Shown here piece by piece: positions 16,872 to 25,160 of a stretch of 64,000 nt of DNA (position 1 is the stretch's first letter; each line of letters starts with the position of its first letter). This stretch comes from Dehalococcoidales bacterium. GTDB taxonomy: Bacteria > Chloroflexota > Dehalococcoidia > Dehalococcoidales > UBA2162. The stretch is taken from NCBI GenBank assembly GCA_016932435.1, contig JAFGCW010000060.1, positions 32,077 to 96,076 on the forward strand, in the 5' to 3' direction. The notes under the pieces were generated by a model that saw only the letters and a list, made by a program, of their open reading frames with translations, made no database searches and was not told the DNA's origin. A program made the position numbers and the translations under genes.

Positions 16872-18098
16872 TCACCCAGCTACCATATATATAATAACAG
16901 CTATTATCTCTATCACAACCACCGGTGGGATGATGTATCTGTAGACTGCGGAAAGGTGAGTCTTAAAATATTCGGCTGAAAGAATCAGGCACAGGTGCAG
17001 CGGCGAAATCAGTATTCCCATCATACCGCTGGTATAGGCAAGTAATAAAGCAGGTCCACTGACACCAGTCTCAAGTGTGATATACGGAAGCAGCAGCGGA
17101 AAAGCAATTCCGATAAATGCCATACTCACTCCCGTAGCGACACCCATCAATAGTGGCAGGAAAGCAAGTATCAGGACGGCAGGCAGCCCTATCGACTGCA
17201 TATCGTTGATAAGCACACCGGCAGCGTCGGCTTCTTCGATGATCGCTTTGAAAAGCATCACGGAGTACAGGAGAAACAGGATTTTATAGTTCAGCCCATA
17301 TTTGAGTGCCTTCCACAATTCAGCCCTGCTGATTCTCTGCTGTAATGCCAGGAGAATGAGTACAACCGGAAATACTATCATTGGATTTATTCCCGCCAGG
17401 ATAGTCGGCACCAGCAGGAGGATAGGCCAGGCGGCCTGCAGGAATTTGACGATAATCTTTAATGGCGGATGTCCCTCTGTCCGGTAGGATTTTTTCCGAA
17501 GTATGAGAAAACTGACAAATCCGCCGCAAAGGATACTCAGTGCGGTCATCGGCGCCAGTATCTTGACCACCGTGAACAACGATACCCCGACCAGGACGCT
17601 GGTTATGATGATGGTAGGGTAGGTGGGCATAGAGAATTCCCACAGGTGCCGGAACCAGTAATTTATGTAAGTACTCTGTTCAGGCTTGAGACCGAGTTTT
17701 CTGACCAGCCCCTGGACGGAAGTCGCGGAGACCAGGGCTCCTCCGGGCAGAGGAACGAGTCCGATAATCGCCGGGACGATATGTACCGCGAGTCTCGCGC
17801 CGATACTCTCCATGGCTGTGGCAAGATTGGCCAGCAATCCTTTTTCTTCCATCAGGCTGCTTAAGGTTAATGCGCTGGCAATCACTATCAGCAGTTTCAG
17901 TGTCTGCTGGTCACCCAGGGATACCTGTTCCGTCCATAACGCCTTGTAGAGGAGTGAAGGGAAGGTTTGGACGGGGAGGACGAGGAATGAAAGGACAAGC
18001 GCCCCGATGAAGATGGCGAATCCCGGGTGCACCTTGAATCTCAGGAGTACCAGTATGCATACAATGGATATAATTAATACTATCGAAGGGCTCAACAT
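16872..18098 (-). CDS. DUF401-family integral membrane protein
   Basis: Polytopic protein (408 aa) with about ten or more hydrophobic helices, matching the DUF401 family, which is distantly related to GntP/ion-transporter-type permeases. Characteristic parts are the phrase LVPLPGGALVSATSVQGL near residues 115-132 and the C-terminal YTSGMMGILISPLHLCLILSAEYF. ATG 18098 is the start, and it opens directly into a helix. The substrate is unknown. It is transcribed away from the surface-protein gene, with a 780-bp spacer. Confidence 0.85.
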   Translation of the reverse strand: MLSPSIVLIISIVCILVLLRFKVHPGFAIFIGALVLSFLVLPVQTFPSLLYKALWTEQVSLGDQQTLKLLIVIASALTLSSLMEEKGLLANLATAMESIGARLAVHIVPAIIGLVPLPGGALVSATSVQGLVRKLGLKPEQSTYINYWFRHLWEFSMPTYPTIIITSVLVGVSLFTVVKILAPMTALSILCGGFVSFLILRKKSYRTEGHPPLKIIVKFLQAAWPILLLVPTILAGINPMIVFPVVLILLALQQRISRAELWKALKYGLNYKILFLLYSVMLFKAIIEEADAAGVLINDMQSIGLPAVLILAFLPLLMGVATGVSMAFIGIAFPLLLPYITLETGVSGPALLLAYTSGMMGILISPLHLCLILSAEYFKTHLSAVYRYIIPPVVVIEIIAVIIYMVAG

Positions 18099-18179
18099 TT
18101 TATACTATGGGTTTATTTTCAGGCTTTACGGTGAGTGTCGTCAAGTCTTAGGCTTGATTTCCGGCAAAATACGATCTAT

Positions 18180-18225
18180 ATAGATTGCCACGTCTCGGCT
18201 TTTGACGCCGAGTCTCGCAATGACA
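18180..18225. repeat. 46-bp hairpin repeat (ATAGATTGC...CGCAATGACA)
   Basis: The left end ATAGATTGCCACG and right end TCGCAATGACA flank a CTCGGC/GCCGAG hairpin. A 46-bp relative lies at 63383-63428 with the same ends and a different inner hairpin. Confidence 0.7.
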
Positions 18226-18535
18226 TTTTAACTGTCATCAAGAGGAGTGACGAACAAGAGAGGAACAAGCCGGTTATCGATCAAGGTTAAACTTATATAC
18301 CCTCCCTCGTCCCTTTAACTGCTCAGGCAATAGCTCTACTCCATAATAACTAAAACTTGACAGTATACAATGCCATTTTCGAGAAACCATCTTTCTATTC
18401 GGAGAGAGGGTTTACTCGTAACCGCGAGAGAGGGAAAAAAGAAAACCTAACCTGTAACAGACTTTTACGTTATAACGTATATAACGGTAAATCATAGATC
18501 ATGGAAGACATACCTATCTGCCAGTTAAAGCAGGC
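18226..18535. other. Non-coding spacer upstream of the surface-protein promoters
   Basis: I see no gene. The stretch contains short purine-rich runs and a GGAACAAGCCGG sequence near 18262, but nothing that defines a feature. Confidence 0.5.
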
Positions 18536-18654
18536 TTGACACGTCTGTGAGACATATGTATAATTGGCAAATCGGATAATTAACATATTGCTATTGACAT
18601 AAGTAGCATTATTATATGTAAAACACTTGACAAATCGTATTCCTGTGATATGAT
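18536..18654 (+). promoter_or_regulatory. Tandem strong promoters of the surface-protein gene
   Basis: There is a perfect sigma-70 promoter: TTGACA at 18536-18541, 17-base spacer, TATAAT at 18559-18564. A second is TTGACA at 18627-18632, 16-base spacer, TATGAT at 18649-18654. A third TTGACA lies at 18594-18599 without a good -10. Together they predict very strong transcription and leaders of about 215-310 bases. Confidence 0.8.
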
Positions 18655-18718
18655 AAATACAACGTATGTCTGGTAATAGGCTTATACGATAGACTGGATA
18701 ATGAAAGGAGGTGATGCT

Positions 18719-18808
18719 GTGAAGAGGACCCGCAAGGGGAGCGAGTTGATAAACTCAAATTCGGCTTTGAAATTTCTTAGCCTTAGTAAGTATGGAAAGG
18801 GAGAATAA
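18719..18808 (+). CDS. Putative 29-aa leader ORF
   Basis: A 29-codon frame in the long leader of the surface-protein gene. GTG 18719 is preceded at 7 bases by AAAGGAGGTGAT, a full match to the anti-Shine-Dalgarno sequence; an in-frame ATG at 18701 lies upstream but would bury that site. The peptide is basic, beginning VKRTRKGSEL and ending KYGKGE, with no hydrophobic helix. I know no family. It may be a leader peptide or a true small protein; its stop lies 69 bases before the surface-protein start. Confidence 0.5.
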   Translation: MKRTRKGSELINSNSALKFLSLSKYGKGE

Positions 18809-18877
18809 TTAACTCCGTGTTTTTTGTATTTATAAGGCATATGTTCATATCTAGAATAAGGAGGACCTTTTAGGTCA

Positions 18878-21397
18878 ATGAAGAAAAAATTTACTAAATT
18901 AATGGGTATTGCGCTGACTATCACGCTCGCTGTTAGCTTGATGATTTCAGCAGTACCGGCCGCGGCATTAACACAGCCGCAGGTATCCATCCCGTACGGT
19001 ACAGCAGTGATAGATGTGACTACCACTTATTCAGTTACATTTACCGCGGGATTAGTGGTACCTACCAATGGTCATATCGTTGTGACCTTCCCGGCAGGTA
19101 CGGATATATCAGCGGTGGATGCCGCTGATGTCATGATCACTGCTCTTGCTGGTCTGGGTGGTGGTGATGGTACTACGGGTGCAGCAAGTGATATTACGAA
19201 AACTATGACTCCTGGCGCACCGCAGGTACTTTCCATCAATATGACAGCGGGAAAGGATATCGGTCAGGGCTCACTTGTCGGTCTCGCAATAGCTGATGTC
19301 AAGAACCCGGCTACGCCTGGCGATTATACGCTGACTGTAGGTACATCCGGCAACCAGACTCCCCCCGTACCGATAGAAGCTGCTGTTACATCCTCAACAT
19401 ATACAATTACTGCACCGATCCTGCAACCTCTTGCCGGTGTTGTTCTAGCTTATAACTCAGCCGGCATACTGATGTCGCAGGGTTACAGCATTCAAGCTGG
19501 TATTATTGCTGCTGGTGTAGGTGGAACAGTAGAGGTAGGCCCGGGAACCTTTGACGAAACTGTCACTGCCAGTATAAATGGTCAGACAATTATCGGCACT
19601 GGTGCTCCTGGAGAAGTCATTATCAAGGATCTTGGTTCTGCTTTCCCAGGAAACGGCACGCTGACGATCACTGGTGGTCCTGCTATTCCTGGTGGTACAA
19701 CCGGTGTAACGGTTGATAATATCAAAATTGTTCCTTCATCTCCGGTTGCCCAGAATATTCCCCTACTCCACGCAAATGGTGCCTATGCTGTGATACAGAA
19801 TTGCTACGTTACCGCCGGTACCAATGATGCGATACAAACCGATGATATAACCACAATCTCCAACACTATGATCGATACTCCCGCGACCGGAGGTCAGATC
19901 GGTATCGATGCCAATGCGCAGACAAAAGTAATGGATTGTACGATTAATGTCGGTTTGAATGATACCGCGATAGATTCCGCCGGTGGTACGCCTGGCCCTA
20001 CCGCTTCCTTAGTATCCGGAACTACCATTACCGGAAGCAGTGGTGTAGGTGTATTGGTCACTGCTGGTGTGATCACAATTGATAAATCCACTCTCATGAG
20101 CCTGAACACCGCTCTTGATATTAATAGTGGTACGGTAACGGTAAAGAACAGCATTATCGATACATGTGGCGGTGCTACACCCGGATCCGGCAACGCCATT
20201 GATGTTGCCGCTGGAACCGTTACGATGTCTAACAACACCATCCAGAACAGCGCCGCAGCTAACTGGGCGATGTTAATCTCAGGTGGCACGGTCAAAGCGC
20301 ACTTCAACAATATTCTTAACAATACGAAGAACATTACTACAACAGTTGCCGCCAACGCTACCCATAACTGGTGGGGCGATGCCAGCGGACCTGCACCCCT
20401 CTCAACAGGTGGTGGTACTTTACTGGCTCTCATTCCTTACCTTGGAAACAGCGTAACAGATGCTAGTGTGTCACTCACTGGTTCCGTTGTCGCTAAGGAT
20501 ACAGTTGGTGTGGATGCAACCGTACTGACCAGTACCGGTACCGCGGGTACCGCACAGGTTCTCGCTGTCGCCAAATATGCTGGCAATCCTGAACTCACAC
20601 CACCGACCATTAAGGGTACTGGAAGCATCCTTGGCTACTTTGACGTGTACGCAGCCGGTGTTACCGGAGCTACCGTCCAGGTTAAATTCTATCTACCGGT
20701 TACTCCGTATACCAAGGTATACTATGCCGGTGGCATCAGCGGACGCTGGGTTGAACTTACATCTCCTTCCGCTGGGGTTAATACCGCGAGCGGATATGCG
20801 TATGCCAACATAGGCTCTGCTTCAACCCAACTCAACATCACTGATCTTGGTGGGACCGTATTCGCGATAGTCGAAGATAAATCGACCGGTGCCGGACCTG
20901 TTCAGACAAGTCCTACCATCGGTTCCTACGATGTTGCTACCGAGCCCATGTTCACCTGGAACGGTGTACTAGGATCGATCCGCTACGAAATCGCCCTGTC
21001 TGAAGACCCGACTTTCACCATCATCGAGTGGAGCTACAATGTCGACCAGACCTTCTACAAAGTCGACGAACCGCTTCGCTACGATACCACTTACTACTGG
21101 AGAGTCAGGGGCGTACTCGGTGAGCCTTATCAGCAAGGCGGCCAATGGCTGACACCGGCCACTCCGTGGACAACCGGTATCTTCACGACCGCATCTGAAC
21201 CTGCACCACCTCCGGATCCGATCGTGGTACAACCGACCAAACCTGAAGTGAATGTCGAGATACCACCGACCAAGATAACGATTGAACCTGCAGAGCAGGC
21301 TATACCTAACTACATGCTCTGGATCATCGTTGTTGTCGGCGCGCTTCTCATCATCGCTCTCATCGTTCTGATAGTCAGGACAAGGCGCGTAGTCTAG
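18878..21397 (+). CDS. Large secreted beta-helix surface protein with C-terminal anchor (S-layer-like)
   Basis: An 839-residue exported protein. The signal peptide ends near VPAAA (about residue 30). Residues about 30-170 form a beta-sandwich-like region. About 185-510 look like a right-handed parallel beta-helix with Asn-rich turns and the NWWGDASGP motif common in such proteins. An Ig-like stretch follows, then a fibronectin-III-like domain (about 680-770, ending YYWRVRG). The Pro/Val-rich stalk at 780-805 is identical to part of the anti-sigma-like protein at 7988-9040. A membrane helix (about 810-832) with RTRR completes the anchor. Tandem consensus promoters, a strong ribosome binding site and a terminator suggest an abundant envelope protein. 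S-layer function is inferred. Confidence 0.85.
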   Translation: MKKKFTKLMGIALTITLAVSLMISAVPAAALTQPQVSIPYGTAVIDVTTTYSVTFTAGLVVPTNGHIVVTFPAGTDISAVDAADVMITALAGLGGGDGTTGAASDITKTMTPGAPQVLSINMTAGKDIGQGSLVGLAIADVKNPATPGDYTLTVGTSGNQTPPVPIEAAVTSSTYTITAPILQPLAGVVLAYNSAGILMSQGYSIQAGIIAAGVGGTVEVGPGTFDETVTASINGQTIIGTGAPGEVIIKDLGSAFPGNGTLTITGGPAIPGGTTGVTVDNIKIVPSSPVAQNIPLLHANGAYAVIQNCYVTAGTNDAIQTDDITTISNTMIDTPATGGQIGIDANAQTKVMDCTINVGLNDTAIDSAGGTPGPTASLVSGTTITGSSGVGVLVTAGVITIDKSTLMSLNTALDINSGTVTVKNSIIDTCGGATPGSGNAIDVAAGTVTMSNNTIQNSAAANWAMLISGGTVKAHFNNILNNTKNITTTVAANATHNWWGDASGPAPLSTGGGTLLALIPYLGNSVTDASVSLTGSVVAKDTVGVDATVLTSTGTAGTAQVLAVAKYAGNPELTPPTIKGTGSILGYFDVYAAGVTGATVQVKFYLPVTPYTKVYYAGGISGRWVELTSPSAGVNTASGYAYANIGSASTQLNITDLGGTVFAIVEDKSTGAGPVQTSPTIGSYDVATEPMFTWNGVLGSIRYEIALSEDPTFTIIEWSYNVDQTFYKVDEPLRYDTTYYWRVRGVLGEPYQQGGQWLTPATPWTTGIFTTASEPAPPPDPIVVQPTKPEVNVEIPPTKITIEPAEQAIPNYMLWIIVVVGALLIIALIVLIVRTRRVV

Positions 21398-21426
21398 TCC
21401 CAGCTTGACGAATAAATCCAGAAATT

Positions 21427-21455
21427 CGGAGGGTCGCTGAAAAGCGACCCTCCTT
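21427..21455 (+). terminator. Terminator after the surface-protein gene
   Basis: GGAGGGTCGCT pairs with AGCGACCCTCC around GAAA, a very stable tetraloop hairpin, followed by a T-rich stretch. Confidence 0.9.
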
Positions 21456-21469
21456 CTTATTAAAACAGA

Positions 21470-21595
21470 TGTCATTCTGAGGACGAGGAACGAGGACGAA
21501 GAATCTCCTTTCATATTGGAGAAATTTTAACGTATTAGAATAAGCAGAGGATATTCAACACTGAGACGGGATTCTTCGCTGCTCTCCGAATGACA
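21470..21595. repeat. 120-bp interspersed repeat, copy B
   Basis: It starts TGTCATTCTGAGGACGAGG and ends TCCGAATGACA. It is homologous and in the same orientation as 16733-16852, with several point differences and a small insertion near the left end. Confidence 0.85.
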
Positions 21596-21623
21596 TGAAT
21601 TTAGAATTATTACGGTTCATATA

Positions 21624-21651
21624 TTGACAATACGAAATAATTCATTATAGA
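21624..21651 (+). promoter_or_regulatory. Promoter very close to the BNR-protein start
   Basis: TTGACA (21624-21629), 16-base spacer, TATAGA (21646-21651). The ATG at 21661 is only 9 bases after the -10 element, so the mRNA should begin within a few bases of the start codon. No Shine-Dalgarno sequence is seen. Confidence 0.65.
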
Positions 21652-21660
21652 ATCAAATTC

Positions 21661-24600
21661 ATGCGTACTCTCAAGCGTCGGACATACGGAACTACAAGTG
21701 TAATTAGCTTAAGTTTATTTGTAGTTGTATTTGTTTCTGTTTTATCATTAAACCCGCTTACATACGGAGCTAGAGCGGCTGATGATATACTTTCCTGGAA
21801 ACGAGTACCTGCTCCGCTCGAGGGAGATGCTGGTGGTTGGGTTCTTGCTGAAGACGCTGATATTATGTGCCTTGAAATTAGTGATGATGGTACGCTTTAT
21901 TGCCATGCGAATCCTTCAAGCACAACTCAAACCCTGTTTAAATCGGTGGATAATGGTATTAGCTGGGTATCTGCAGGAGGTGTTTCAGACGATATAATCG
22001 CCATCGCTGCGGTACCCGGATCGAGTACGGAGCTATATTATACAACCGGTTCAACGGTATATAAGTCTGCTGATGCCGGTTATACGTTTATCCCTTTACC
22101 CAAGATTACTGCAGCAGAAGGAACCGGAGATCTACATATTAGTTGTATCGATGTCTATAAACATCGAGGATCCAATCTCATAGCTGTTGGAACATTAGAT
22201 AGTGATGATGCGGAACTCGGTGGAGTGTACATATTCGATGAAAGCGAGGCTACTCTCGGTTGGCAGGATACGAATCTCGGCGATTATGACGTTTATGAAC
22301 TGGCATTCTCTCCCGGTTATTCAGATACCGGGTATCTTGCAGCGGTCGTAACCGATGGAATGGATACCTGTATTAGTACCAGGTCGGTACATGGAAACTG
22401 GAATCAGGATTTTGGTCAGGCTGTTGTAAGTGGTGTTACTCCGGTATCGGCGGTTCTTACATTTCCTTCCGGTTTCCCGGATATGCCTGATGACAGGTAT
22501 CTCTTTGTTGGTCTGAATACTGGTATCGGAGCCGGAGATATTTACAGGATAGAGCTCGAGACAGCGCCGGTCGAATCAACAGTAATCGATCTGGACATCG
22601 GTTCTGTTTATGGTTTAGATGGGGTAGACGTGACAGGACTGGATAGTGGTGGATCATCATCAAACTGGCTTTTTGCCGGAGCAGCCGACAGTACTCAGGT
22701 CTATCGCAGCGAAAACGAGGGTGTCAACTGGACGAGATGCCTCAAAAAGCCTACAGGGCTTCATAGTACCCGGGTGGTACTGGATAATGACTTTACTGAT
22801 AATAACAGGATTTATGCGGCTGCTATGGGCACAGAAGGAGGGCTGTCATGTTCTGTGGACAAGGGAATTACCTGGAACCAAATATCCCTAATCGATACAA
22901 AAATTAATTCCGGGCGTATCGTGGACCTGGCTGTCTCGCCGGGATATACAGATGATAAAACAATGTTCATGCTGACGCTTGATACAAACCATCTTGTCCA
23001 TAGTGTATGGCGGACAGAAAATGCGGGTGAACATTGGGAGCGTGTTTTCAACAGCGCTATCGACAACGTGGACTCCGTGAATAAGATAGAAATTTCTCCA
23101 TTATACGGTACCGCGGAACAGGTTTTATACCTGACAGGAACAAATAACGGGACACCGGTGATATGGAAAACCAGTGACAACGGTAAAACGTTCACTACTC
23201 GATACACTCCGTTAAGAGTCGACGAATGGCTTGTAGTAAACGGTGAAAAGTTCATAATAGGATGCTATGACGGTACCAACGCCAGGATATATACATCGAG
23301 TGACAGTGGTCGAAATTATTCTCAGGGTGCAATAGCGGGGAACGACAGATTAACATCGATGTCGGTATCTCCGGAATATTCCCAGGACGGAGTGGTCTTA
23401 GCCGGTAATGCCAACGGAGAAATTTTTTATTCCGAAGATTCGGGATTGACGTTCAAACTAATACCGGCGGATTCACAAACTTCGCCGGTTAACGGAAGAG
23501 TTCACGTCGCATTCGATCCCGGATTTCAGGAAAGTAATACTGTTTATGCTGCTGGTGACGCAACCAACAACGGTATTTATCGATTCACTATCGACCAGAG
23601 TGATGAGTGGGAGAGAATTGACGAAAGCCTGCCTGAGGGTGGATTGATAAGAGGTCTGAGGGTATCGAAAAGAGGAATTTTGTATGCAATCAATTCACAG
23701 GCTATAAACGTACCGAACAATAAAGGTGGTATGGAACGCAGTCTTAATCCTTCATCTCAATTATTGCCTACTTTCGAGACTATAGTTAAGGGACTGAATG
23801 AAGATTCCGTTTTGTCGGGGATATGGGTGGCGGGAGACAGGATATGGACGATAGATACCACCAATACACGACTGCTGACATATTATGATACTTTGGCTTC
23901 TCCGGTTGTTCTACGAACTCCTTTAGATGGGAGTGTGGGTATTGATACCAGAAATGTTTTACTCGATTGGAACGAATCGTCCGGTGCTACAGAATATACC
24001 TGGCAGGTAGATTATGATGGTATGTTTACGTCTATACCTTCAGACTTCGAAGGCGAAACAAGCGGAAACTCGATACGTATTTCCGAACTTGATATGGATA
24101 CCAGCTATTTCTGGCGTGTCAGAGCGGTGAAACCGATATTGAGCCCCTGGTCTGACATATGGTCTTTCACAACGACACCCGGACAGACTGAAATCGGGCC
24201 GAAGCTTATAAGTCCGAATGCAGGATCTAATCTGATATCACTGGAACCGATATTCCAATGGAGCGCAATCACTGGCGGTGACAAGTATGAATTGGCCGTG
24301 TCGACCGATATTTCTTTCAATAACCCGGTTATAGAAAAAACCGGCAGAAACGCTTTGCCTGCCACTGCCTGGAAGAGTGATGTTGTCCTTGAAGAGAATA
24401 ATACCTATTACTGGAAAGTTAGAGCAATAGGTTCTGGCAGTTATAGTGACTGGAGCGCGGTGAGTATTTTTACGACTCAAATAGTCGAGACAGAGGAGGT
24501 ATCAGAACCCATAGTTTTTGATATTAAAAGTCCTGTTATTCTAAGCCCGGAAGCAGGTTCTGAAAAAATATCGGTGAAACCCTTGTTTCAATGGGATGCC

Positions 24601-25008
24601 GTATTAGGAGCTGATGGTTATGAATTAGTGGTATCTCCTGACACGTCCTTCGAAAATCCGATAATTCTGAAAGCAGGTGAATACGCGTTAACAGCCACTG
24701 CCTGGAAGAGTAATATTTCCCTTGAAAACAATACGACATATTACTGGAAAATAAGGACCCTCATTGACGGTTCGTACAGTGACTGGAGCAGGGAGAGTGC
24801 CTTTTCCACAGGAACACCATACGAAGAGTCTAAAGCTACTGTGATAGAGGAAGCTCGGGTTATACCGGTTCAATCTCAGACTGCTTCTACCAATGAAGGA
24901 TTTCCTGATTGGGCGCTGTATCTCGGTATAGGATTACTTATCGCTATCGTTCTTTTGCAGACCACAACGTTCTTTATCGTTGTTATTACTCGAGTGAAAC
25001 AGTATTAG
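21661..25008 (+). CDS. Giant secreted BNR/Asp-box repeat protein with fibronectin-III-like domains and membrane anchor
   Basis: A 1115-residue exported protein. A signal peptide covers about 1-39. A beta-propeller-like region (about 45-745) holds at least eight Asp-box motifs of the form S-x-D-x-G-x-x-W/F, including KSVDNGISW, KSADAGYTF, RSENEGVNW, CSVDKGITW, KTSDNGKTF and YSEDSGLTF. Three fibronectin-III-like domains follow (about 750-840, 845-940, 955-1050), the last two being recent duplicates. The end has a membrane helix (about 1080-1108). BNR/Asp-box surface proteins are candidate S-layer components in Dehalococcoides. It is monocistronic behind its own promoter, just after the other surface-protein gene. 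Confidence 0.85.
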   Translation: MRTLKRRTYGTTSVISLSLFVVVFVSVLSLNPLTYGARAADDILSWKRVPAPLEGDAGGWVLAEDADIMCLEISDDGTLYCHANPSSTTQTLFKSVDNGISWVSAGGVSDDIIAIAAVPGSSTELYYTTGSTVYKSADAGYTFIPLPKITAAEGTGDLHISCIDVYKHRGSNLIAVGTLDSDDAELGGVYIFDESEATLGWQDTNLGDYDVYELAFSPGYSDTGYLAAVVTDGMDTCISTRSVHGNWNQDFGQAVVSGVTPVSAVLTFPSGFPDMPDDRYLFVGLNTGIGAGDIYRIELETAPVESTVIDLDIGSVYGLDGVDVTGLDSGGSSSNWLFAGAADSTQVYRSENEGVNWTRCLKKPTGLHSTRVVLDNDFTDNNRIYAAAMGTEGGLSCSVDKGITWNQISLIDTKINSGRIVDLAVSPGYTDDKTMFMLTLDTNHLVHSVWRTENAGEHWERVFNSAIDNVDSVNKIEISPLYGTAEQVLYLTGTNNGTPVIWKTSDNGKTFTTRYTPLRVDEWLVVNGEKFIIGCYDGTNARIYTSSDSGRNYSQGAIAGNDRLTSMSVSPEYSQDGVVLAGNANGEIFYSEDSGLTFKLIPADSQTSPVNGRVHVAFDPGFQESNTVYAAGDATNNGIYRFTIDQSDEWERIDESLPEGGLIRGLRVSKRGILYAINSQAINVPNNKGGMERSLNPSSQLLPTFETIVKGLNEDSVLSGIWVAGDRIWTIDTTNTRLLTYYDTLASPVVLRTPLDGSVGIDTRNVLLDWNESSGATEYTWQVDYDGMFTSIPSDFEGETSGNSIRISELDMDTSYFWRVRAVKPILSPWSDIWSFTTTPGQTEIGPKLISPNAGSNLISLEPIFQWSAITGGDKYELAVSTDISFNNPVIEKTGRNALPATAWKSDVVLEENNTYYWKVRAIGSGSYSDWSAVSIFTTQIVETEEVSEPIVFDIKSPVILSPEAGSEKISVKPLFQWDAVLGADGYELVVSPDTSFENPIILKAGEYALTATAWKSNISLENNTTYYWKIRTLIDGSYSDWSRESAFSTGTPYEESKATVIEEARVIPVQSQTASTNEGFPDWALYLGIGLLIAIVLLQTTTFFIVVITRVKQY

Positions 25009-25160
25009 GCAACAGTGGCTAATTTGACCTTAAATTGACCACGATTATATACTATAGTTGATTTCCACGTTTTTTCTCCGTTTTCACTTATTTAATAACG
25101 CTGTATCGTTCGAACTGTTACGTTTTCCGGGTTATTTACCTGTTTTCAGAAAGAGGGCTG

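Noticed and set aside
18594..18622. Third full promoter from TTGACA at 18594
   Set aside because: No -10 hexamer of fair quality at 16-18 bases; the nearest AT-rich hexamers are at 10-13 bases.
18682..19026. Antisense frame of 114 codons over the surface-gene start
   Set aside because: It is a shadow of the leader and signal-peptide region; no ribosome binding site and no coherent protein features.
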